Origin: Zoroaster sp. YZ-2022
Taxonomy: Eukaryota; Echinodermata; Asteroidea; Forcipulatida; Zoroasteridae
NCBI GenBank assembly: GCA_029582265.1
Contig: CM055819.1
Coordinates: 37,397,934 to 37,461,933 of the forward strand
Reading direction: 5' to 3'
Length of the DNA: 64,000 nucleotides
The notes under the pieces were generated by a model, which did no database searches, was not told where the DNA came from, and saw nothing but the letters and a program-made list of their open reading frames with translations. Position 1 is the first letter of the stretch; the number at the start of each line of letters is the position of its first letter. The position numbers and the translations under genes are program-made. Below are positions 57,293 through 64,000 of the stretch, one piece after another.

Positions 57293-58535
57293 TCGAATCC
57301 TCTAGCATTTAAAAGTAATTTATCGAAACGGTATCAACAATCTGGAAATTTTGCCGCTGGATCAATTACTTCCAACGATTTGACAAATATAAATATTTAC
57401 ATTAATGAAAATGAATTTTTTAACGTAGAACTTCCTAATCCTTTCGAAAAATACAAGTTCACGTCGATAGCGATGAAATTGTAAATAGCTGGAATTCGTA
57501 TCCGCTAAAGTTTTATCAGAATCAAATAAATTTTGTAACGTGGTGTAGTACGACGGGGTGTGGAGTGAGTTACAAACATTTACTCCATTCGAATCCGACG
57601 ATTAGTAATTTTTTTCAAATTTCACGTATATTATCAAATTAGACGTTTGCTTAAAGAAATGAGTTGTCCCGCATCTTTTCAAAATTTTTGGAGCGCGTTT
57701 GAAAACAATATAGACATCGCCGCGTATACTAAAATATGCAGAGACTTTCACGTTTTGACAATATCAGATTGGAAACAACAAGTAGACAAAAACTCGAGAG
57801 GATTGGGAATAGCCTATTATTACGACAACGGTTACATTGCGGTACCTGGAAAAGACTACGATAATTCAAGTTTACACGTCTCGTTCCATGACGTGAGTGA
57901 TTATGATTACTATAAAACCGCTACAAAGATGGGTTTTGGAGATCATCCATCAACGTATACAGTCGCCTACATTTCACAATCTCCACAGACTGAACGAGCT
58001 TGGGTTAAATTTATACTAGAGTCGAAATTAGCTCAAGGCTTTACGGAGAGTAGTATAGAACGAATTAACGACATACGTTTACGCGATATTAGAAGCTCAA
58101 GCTCAAGCTAAAACTGGAATTCTCGTACCGGTTTAGACGCGAAAAGAGAATTTTTAAATATTCTCGATGCTTCGATCGATTCTCCGATAGATTTACAATC
58201 TTCTATTCAAAGGTATCAAGATTCTTTACAATACGCTCGATCGCAATTAAACTTTGTTTTAGGAGAACATTTATATCTCACACCATCTGACATGAATTTA
58301 TGAATAGGTACATACGTTGGATACAACAATAATATTATTTTAATCGCAACGTCTAATTTATCGCTCGGTAAAAGTCAAAACGTTAATTTAACGCCCGTTC
58401 CACCACCTCCGTTGTCACCATCAACGTTCGCGGCCAAAGGCGCTACCGCTACGCCGCCGCAACAACCAGCGAGTAACGATATCTATACTAAACTCGACTC
58501 GCCACTTATGTACGAAATGTGGCTATTATATTAAA
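57290..58535 (+). pseudogene. Uncharacterised structural-type protein, block-1 copy
   Basis: From the ATG at 57290 (MSNPLAFKSNLSKRYQQSG) the coding runs with frame changes near 57470 and 57620. It then gives a long frame 57647-58111 containing GFGDHPSTYTVAYISQSP and ERINDIR. Further pieces up to about 58535 include YVGYNNN and a Pro/Ala-rich tail. Paralogue of 60472-61505. The family recurs in invertebrate genomes without a known function; a virion or assembly role is inferred only from the neighbouring capsid-like genes. One private motif copy (58432-58450) lies in the tail. Confidence 0.55.
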
Positions 58536-58639
58536 AATCTAAACCATGTTGAAGCGAGAGCTAGAAGAAATTTTAAACTCGTCATGAGGCTAGTTTATTA
58601 TAAATATCGTTGTAAGATTTGTTTATGGAAAAGTTTACT

Positions 58640-59220
58640 TTAAATTCAAAAGTTTTTCTACAAGATCTTTTTTTCTTTATCGACGATGGCTTTGACATCT
58701 GGCGGACCGTCTTTCGGAGTAATTTTTTTTCGAATGTTTTCTTTCATCTCCGAGTACTTTATTCGCTCTTCGTTGATTAAAATAAATTCTTCTTGGCTTA
58801 TACAACTGTCTTCAATCGCTTTCGAAACGTGGTTGCCAATGGTGTTAAGTTTACTCTGGGCGAGAACTCTTATCTCGTCGTGTTTCTTTGATTTTTTACC
58901 GAGCTTGTATTTTGCGTATTTCATCGCCATCGCCATACCGCCTAACCCGATGGCTACTCCTTCGAGGGCGAATCCAACCGGCGCTGCTACGACGCTAGTC
59001 AGACTGGCAATTCCCATCGCTCCAGCCGTGATACCGCCGCATTCGGCCATTGTTTCTACGATAGATAAAGTCTTGATGATTTTCTTGTATTTTTATACGA
59101 TCTCTCACGCTCATTTCTCTCTACGGAAATTACTTTCTGGATGTCGTAGATTTTTTGTCTAAACACATTCATGGTGTCTATAGCTGCTGGTAATGTTGGA
59201 TATATCTTTGCATCGACCAT
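58640..59220 (-). pseudogene. Hydrophobic coiled protein, block-2 copy
   Basis: The ATG at 59220 (MVDAKIYPTLPAAIDTMNVF) starts a minus-strand gene that shifts frame near 59085. It continues as 59050-58658, with a Gly/Ala-rich hydrophobic segment (about 40 residues, GFALEGVAIGLGGMAMAM) followed by a charged helical part (ISQEEFILINEERIKYSEM). It probably spans or binds a membrane. The frame is otherwise open. The better preserved of the two copies. Confidence 0.6.
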
Positions 59221-59239
59221 TATTGTATTTATAATAAAA

Positions 59240-59729
59240 GATTTTATTTTTTTTAAATCAAGGGAATGTTTCAACTTTTATATCAAAACAGATTCCCGTG
59301 TCTATAGCACCAATAAAGGTCGCTTGTACACAGACTTCTTGATCTTCGGTCTTGAAGCAAATTCCACATTCTAAATGCTGCGGTACAGCGCTAAAAGAAA
59401 GTTCTGGATTAAAATCATCGGGAGTGGAGAATATATAAACTCGATTGGCTACAAAGTCACGCTTTGACGTGACTGAATAAAAACCATTTTCACCCTTGAT
59501 TCTTTTCGCAAAAACAGTATGCCAGTTCTCTATCGAGGAAAAAACAGGGTTGATTCGTCGATCCTTTCCACTCGAGGTTTATGGGTAGTCTTCCCATTAA
59601 ATTTATCAACGGTATCGTTTGGTGAATTTCCATCGTAGCAATACGTCCATGATAATCAAAAATGGACGTATTGTCATTATTGGATGAAATGGGTTTTCTC
59701 GTAAAGCTCGGAACGTAAATACTCGCCAT
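59240..59729 (-). pseudogene. MASI-type protein, block-2 copy
   Basis: The ATG at 59729 opens MASIYVPSFTRKPISSNNDN, with later motifs MEIHQTIPLINLMG and FFLDRELAYCF. The frame ends at 59490, but homology to the block-1 copy continues to about 59280, so a frameshift or stop cuts it. Same order in the block as copy 1. Function unknown; a small virion protein is possible. Confidence 0.55.
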
Positions 59730-59744
59730 TTCTATTTACTATTT

Positions 59745-60427
59745 AAAATTATTTATTAATTTCAACGGTTATAATAGCTGACATACCGTGATTATTAATG
59801 TCTTTACCGCTCGAATCTTTAATTTTAAAACTCAATTCGTTTAAAGTTCCAGTCGTGAGATTTTTTCGTAATGGATTAGAATATTCTATCCAGGTGCTTT
59901 CACCAAATCTTTTACCTTATATGGGTAAAACATTTAAAATACTAGAAGGTTTACCGTTGTAAAAATTTTCGCAAGTAAAAATTTGATCGCAATGAATGTA
60001 CACTATTTTAAAAGGCTGCAAATCAATTTTTCCATTATGCGTCCCCATGTCTAATAATTCATCCGAGAGTCCAAGTAAATTGGCTAGCCCAGATGAAAAT
60101 TTGATATTATACATTTGATCATTAATTTCGAGCAAGAATTCACCGGATATTTCATTAATGTCAAATGTTACCCAGGGTGTGTTATTTACGATAATATCGA
60201 TAATTTATTTTATATTGTAAAGTCCAGGTCTGATAATCTGAAAATGATCGGTTGGCTGACTTCCAGCTGCACCATTTTTACAACGCAATATTGTTTTCTT
60301 TTTTTGCGCACATTATAGTAGTCGACCCAAAAGTTGACGGTCTTTAACGATATCCAAAGTTTACCATCCCGATTATCGATTGTATTATTATCTAATACGA
60401 CAGGCTTGTTAAAATTTTTGGATACAT
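59745..60427 (-). pseudogene. Penton-like structural protein, block-2 copy
   Basis: From the divergent start at 60425-60427 the first codons are decayed (a stop after about 11 codons). The middle (60135-59917) is open, with IKFSSGLANLLGL, IVYIHCDQIFTCENF and NGKPSSILN. The C-terminal part (59915-59745) is in a different frame. Jelly-roll capsid or penton-like assignment is from memory of the family pattern, not from a search. Confidence 0.5.
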
Positions 60428-60474
60428 TTTATTATAAACTAACATTATTTTATCTTTTAGATTATAATAAAATG
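60425..60474. promoter_or_regulatory. Divergent promoter, block-2 copy
   Basis: The same 13-bp arms as at 57260-57292 but with a 24-bp spacer. Both arms again include the start codons. Confidence 0.7.
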
Positions 60475-61505
60475 ACGCTTCCTTTAGCATTTCAGAGTAA
60501 TACGTCAAAGCGGTATCAACAATCTGGAAATTTTGAAGCTGGAAGAATTTCTTCCAGGGACTTGTCTATTCAAAAGATTTACACGTCAGAAAAAGAAATT
60601 TTTCAAGTAGAACTCGCCGATCCTTTTCAAAGGTACAAGTTGCCTCACGTCAATAGCAATGAGATTGTAAATAGCTGGAATTCGTATCCGCTAAAGTTTT
60701 ATCAGAATTAAATGAATTTTGTAACGTGGTGTAGTACGACGGGGTGTGGAGTGAGTTACGAACATTTTACTCCATTCGAATCCGATGATTAGTAGTTTCT
60801 TTAGGTTTCACGTCTATTATCAAATTAGACGATTGCTCAAAAAATGAGCTGTCCCGCATCTTTTCAAATATTTTTGAGCGAGTTTGAAAACAATATAGAC
60901 AATTGGCGGATATAATAAAATATGTAGAGACTTTCACGTCTCGCCGGTATCTAATTGGAGGCAACAAGAAGATGGAAACTCGAGAGGATTGGGAATAGCC
61001 TATTTATTACGACAAAGGTTACATTCCTGTGCCTGGGAGAGACTACGATAATTCAAGCCTGTATGTTCCGTTCTCTATCGAGAATGACTATTCAGACGCG
61101 ACAAAGATGGGCTTTGGAGATCATCCCTCGACGTATACAGTCGCCTACATTTCACAATCTCCCGACACCCAGCGGGCTTGGGTTAAATCTGTACTCGCGT
61201 CGGGATTGGTTCAGGGTTTTACGGATATAGGTATAGAACGAATCAACGACTCCATAAGGACGTGCGTTTACGCCGTGCTAGGAGCTCAAGCTCAAGCTAA
61301 AACTGGAATTCTCGTACCGGGTACCGGTTTAGATGCAAAAAGAGAATTATTAAACATACTCGAGACTTCGATCGATTCTCCTGTAGATTTGCAATCCTCT
61401 ATTCAGGGGTACCAAGATTCTTTACAATACGCTCGATCGCAGTTAAATACCTTATTCCATCCGACCATGAATTTGTGTACAGGTATGTACGTGGGGTACA
61501 ACAAC
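60472..61505 (+). pseudogene. Uncharacterised structural-type protein, block-2 copy (3' deleted)
   Basis: The ATG at 60472 (MTLPLAFQSNTSKRYQQSG) gives an open stretch to the stop at 60711. It resumes with lesions and a long frame from 61029 that contains GFGDHPSTYTVAYISQSP, ERINDSIRT and a stretch starting LETSIDSPVDLQSS. After YVGYNNN (about 61505) the homology to block 1 ends abruptly, and the frame runs on through the antisense of the convergent gene. Confidence 0.6.
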
Positions 61506-62690
61506 AATGTTTCCGCCAACCATCCTAGCGCTCCTGAAAGTTTCGTCAATATCCAACTCAATACTCCGCCGATGATACCCGGTAGAGAATTCAAGGCTTT
61601 TGATCCAAGTTTCTTTAGCAGATTCGATAGATTTTTGAGATTTTTTTCTATCCAGTCTTTTACGCTACCACCACTTCGTGTAGGCGTAGGTGGTGGAGGT
61701 GGCGTTGGAATCGGTTTTACGCTCGCTACGATCGAAGCGACGATGGTACTGATCGCGAGACTAATTGCCGCTAATATACTGATTATCGTTACGCCTTGTT
61801 CTCTAAATAAAGTTTTAATTTGTTCACCCAACCCGACGTCTTTTTGCAATATTTTATTAATCATTTCTTTGATTCTATTGATTTGACTACGAAGAATGCG
61901 TTGATTCGTAGTCGCAACCTCTAATCTTGTCGTCTTTCGTCTTGTTTTTCTCGCAGCTGTTTACGAGTTTTTACGGTTAATTCTTCATATCCCCGCTCAA
62001 GAGCGTCAAAAAGTAATTCTTGGAGATCGGAGATTTCTTTGTCGAGTTTGCTCAATTTGGCTAAATTATTTACGAGATCACCTCGAGTCGTTTGCAACGC
62101 TTTATCGAGACCCAACAGTTCTCGCAATGGAAGTCCATCCGCTCGCGATTCTTCGTCTCGAAGAATAGAAATTGTTTCATCGGTGTTTCGTTCTACATTC
62201 GTCGCGACTTGCGGTAAATCTTGCTACGGAATGCTTTCAACTTTTATTTCATCGAGATTACTAACGAGTGTCTGTAACGCTTCGCGAGCTTTTCTCGAGA
62301 TCTTTGGATTATAATCCGCTAGACCTAGATCACGTTGGATAAAATCCAAGCCGTTCCTTTGTTTGAGAGTAGATAAGGCTAAATATTTTCCCTTTTCTTT
62401 CACGTTATTTACCGAGATTCTTGTCCCGTCTTTATTTTAAAAATCGGATCCAGTCTTTGTACTCGAATTTATTGTATTCTCTCACTCGTGTCCAACTTGC
62501 TCGTAAAAATCATCTACAACATTTTTAACGAGTTATTTGCTCAAGGTAGGGAGATCGCCAGCGGATAACATGTCTCCTTCATACGCGGTATGATATCTCA
62601 CCTGCTGCTGTACAGGTGACATCTCGATTTCTTCGTCATCGGCGTCGTCTTGGACCTTATCCGTCATCGGATCAAAAATATTGATATCGT
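61505..62690 (-). pseudogene. Coiled-coil/membrane protein, truncated at its C-terminus
   Basis: Minus-strand coding starts about 62690-62660 (MTDKVQDDADDEEIEMSP, acidic). It continues with stops through a helical middle (RKAREALQTLVSNLDEIKV), then 62127-61921 (LDKEISDLQELLFDALERGY). After a one-base shift near 61920, 61864 onward has a hydrophobic segment (ISILAAISLAISTIVASIV), a Pro-rich linker and LNSLPGIIGGVLSWIL. The homology ends near 61505, where the opposite gene begins, so the last membrane part is lost. I recall this family from cnidarian and other invertebrate genomes, function unknown. Confidence 0.6.
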
Positions 62691-62729
62691 ATCCTCCTTT
62701 GCCATACTATTTACCATTAGTTTATATTT

Positions 62730-63158
62730 TTATTTTTTATCCTCCTTGAATAATTTATAACTCATGTAGTCTACTACTCCCATGCCCAACATGATGAATA
62801 AGACTTCTCTGGTTTTTTGATCTTCGCTAGGAGCGTAAAAATCGGCTAGTTTAGGCTCGTCGTATAAATTTGGCGGTAAATCAAATTGGCTGCCGGTAAC
62901 GATATAATACTCATTCATCGCTTCGTTTATATCAGTAAAAGTTTTTTGAGCGCACGATTCTTTCTTGAGTCGGTCGTTCATGTAATCTAGATATTTCGAG
63001 TGATCTTTGTACCATTCGTCTCTAGCTTTAGCAAGTTTTTCTAGCGCTAAATCGTGCCTCTTTCGTTCTTTTTCGGCTTCGTTGGAATGTAAACTGGAAA
63101 ATAAAAAATATTATCCGGAAAATGCGCGGGCGTTTACTACGGTGCCTCCAATCATCAT
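62730..63158 (-). pseudogene. Small helical protein with C-terminal hydrophobic segment, one in-frame stop
   Basis: The ATG at 63156-63158 opens MMIGGTVVNARAFSG, followed by a TAA at 63111-63113. The same frame then continues without further stop to 62730. The rest is a charged helix (about 30-65), KLADFYAPSEDQKTREVLF, and a hydrophobic stretch (LFIMLGMGVVDYMSYKLF). A membrane-anchored structural or scaffold protein is plausible but unproven. It is divergent to the capsid-like gene, with about 50 AT-rich bases between. Confidence 0.6.
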
Positions 63159-63199
63159 AGCTATAAACCTTTGTTTTTAATTTAATAAAATAATAGTAC

Positions 63200-64000
63200 A
63201 TGTTAAATATGAGCGAAGCATTCGGGCACAAATTAAATCCATACAGACGATTGAGAAATTCAAAAGGTATAAAAGGAATGCGCCAAAAAGTCGTCATCAC
63301 AAACAATCCGAGCACCATCGATGAAAACCAACTGTTGACGGTTCGTTTCCCAAATGTGGGGAAAGACGACGTGATCGTTCCCGGTTCGGCCAGATTGGCT
63401 TTTAACATTACTCTAGAATCCACCGAAGATGACGATCTAATCATCGTACATAATATAGGCAGAGCCATCGTTAAAAAGATTTCCATTAAAATTGAAGGAA
63501 ATGAAGTGTATTCTTTAGACGATGCGGATGTGTACAATTGTTTCAAAGACAATTGTATCAAGGAATCGAATCGGATAATATAGCTAAATTAAGAGTAGAT
63601 GCCAGCGACAGTGATGCTACAGCCAACGGACGAAAAGACAAGGCTGTCGCGGATACCTATGAAAGTAGATTTTTCATTCCACTCGACTTTGAACTATTGA
63701 CCGATCATCAACCGTATTATCAAGCTGGGCTGGCGGATCGGTTGAGCTATGAAGTCCTCACGTTTAATAAATATTCCAAAGTCATCGTAAGCTCAGACGC
63801 CGATAGCAAATATATCATAAGCGGAATTTCTCTAGAATACGAGATTGTTACCAATCCAGAACTCACCAAAATTATTAAAAATCAATATAGCGCAAAGTTG
63901 GCGGTGTTGTACAACAGAGTCAAGAGACATAGAATAATACCGCTAAACAAGAAAGATCAGACGTGGAATATAAATCTCAATACTCCGACAAAAAGCATCA
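63200..64000 (+). pseudogene. Putative jelly-roll major capsid-like protein (5' part, frameshifted)
   Basis: The start at 63200 or 63209 (MSEAFGHKLNPYRRLRNSKG) leads to VIVPGSARLAFNI and IGRAIVKKISIKI. The frame changes near 63550, apparently with loss of some codons. It then stays open to the end of the window, with FFIPLDFELLTDHQPYYQ. Beta-rich, about 260 residues visible. The family is, to my memory, one carried by virus-like elements in many invertebrates and resembles double-jelly-roll capsid proteins. A structure prediction would be needed to be sure. Truncated by the window edge. Confidence 0.55.

Larger units (their letters stand above)
54206..64000. mobile_element. Decayed virus-like insertion (Polinton/adintovirus-like?), continues off the edge
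   Basis: Closely packed genes on both strands, a duplicated four-gene block and private promoter and repeat motifs set this part apart. One product looks like a jelly-roll capsid protein and another like a penton-type partner. The others are families that I have seen only as uncharacterised proteins in invertebrate genomes. No polymerase, integrase, ATPase or protease gene is in view, so the class is uncertain. All genes examined contain stops, frameshifts or deletions. The right end lies beyond the window. Confidence 0.6.

Noticed and set aside
61403..61886. Real 285-codon plus-strand protein through 61886
   Set aside because: The last about 125 codons are antisense to the minus-strand gene. 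The fusion arises from a deletion.

Overview
The window is animal genomic DNA, most likely from a marine invertebrate. It holds one recognisable host gene fragment, a signal-peptide exon and an LDL-receptor class A exon separated by a 12-kb intron. Almost everything else is mobile DNA in several stages of decay. A SINE with a tRNA-like head, a 'caaggcactta' core and an (ATT)n tail at 15.9-16.3 kb resembles echinoderm, hemichordate or amphioxus SINEs, so a deuterostome is my best guess. No tool was run and the species is not established.

Left part (1-6 kb): the 3' tail of a LINE lies directly upstream of a Ginger1-type DNA transposon. That transposon has a retrovirus-like integrase, a PHD-like finger cut by one stop codon, and an OTU cysteine protease, all in one frame. 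6-21 kb is a cluster of one dispersed repeat family (here R1). Its copies carry nested MITEs with clear TIRs and target duplications, an internal 71-bp segment amplified to about 21 units, and a nearly identical 2.3-kb tandem duplication.

Middle (21-41 kb): mostly AT-rich non-coding DNA with two striking palindromes and a dead LINE reverse transcriptase on the minus strand. A 9.6-kb element with terminal inverted repeats is inserted in an 88-bp satellite. This big element carries 124-bp minisatellites, one of which was split by a Gypsy LTR retrotransposon with both LTRs and a perfect 5-bp target duplication.

41-53 kb: intron 1 of the LDLRa gene contains a second, older Gypsy element. Between its pol gene and its 3' LTR sits a piggyBac-type transposase gene with two exons and an intron. 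That intron holds a further 2.35-kb TIR element with a 4-bp target duplication.

54-64 kb (running off the right edge): a gene-dense, virus-like insertion, unlike the rest in coding density, start-codon spacing and repeats. Its proteins belong to families I have seen repeatedly in invertebrate genomes. One looks like a jelly-roll capsid protein, so I read it as a decayed integrated DNA virus or Polinton/adintovirus-like element. A block of four genes is present twice in tandem, each with a divergent pair starting from a perfect inverted-repeat promoter. A private 18-bp motif is scattered through it. Every gene examined has frameshifts, stops or deletions, so it looks inactive.
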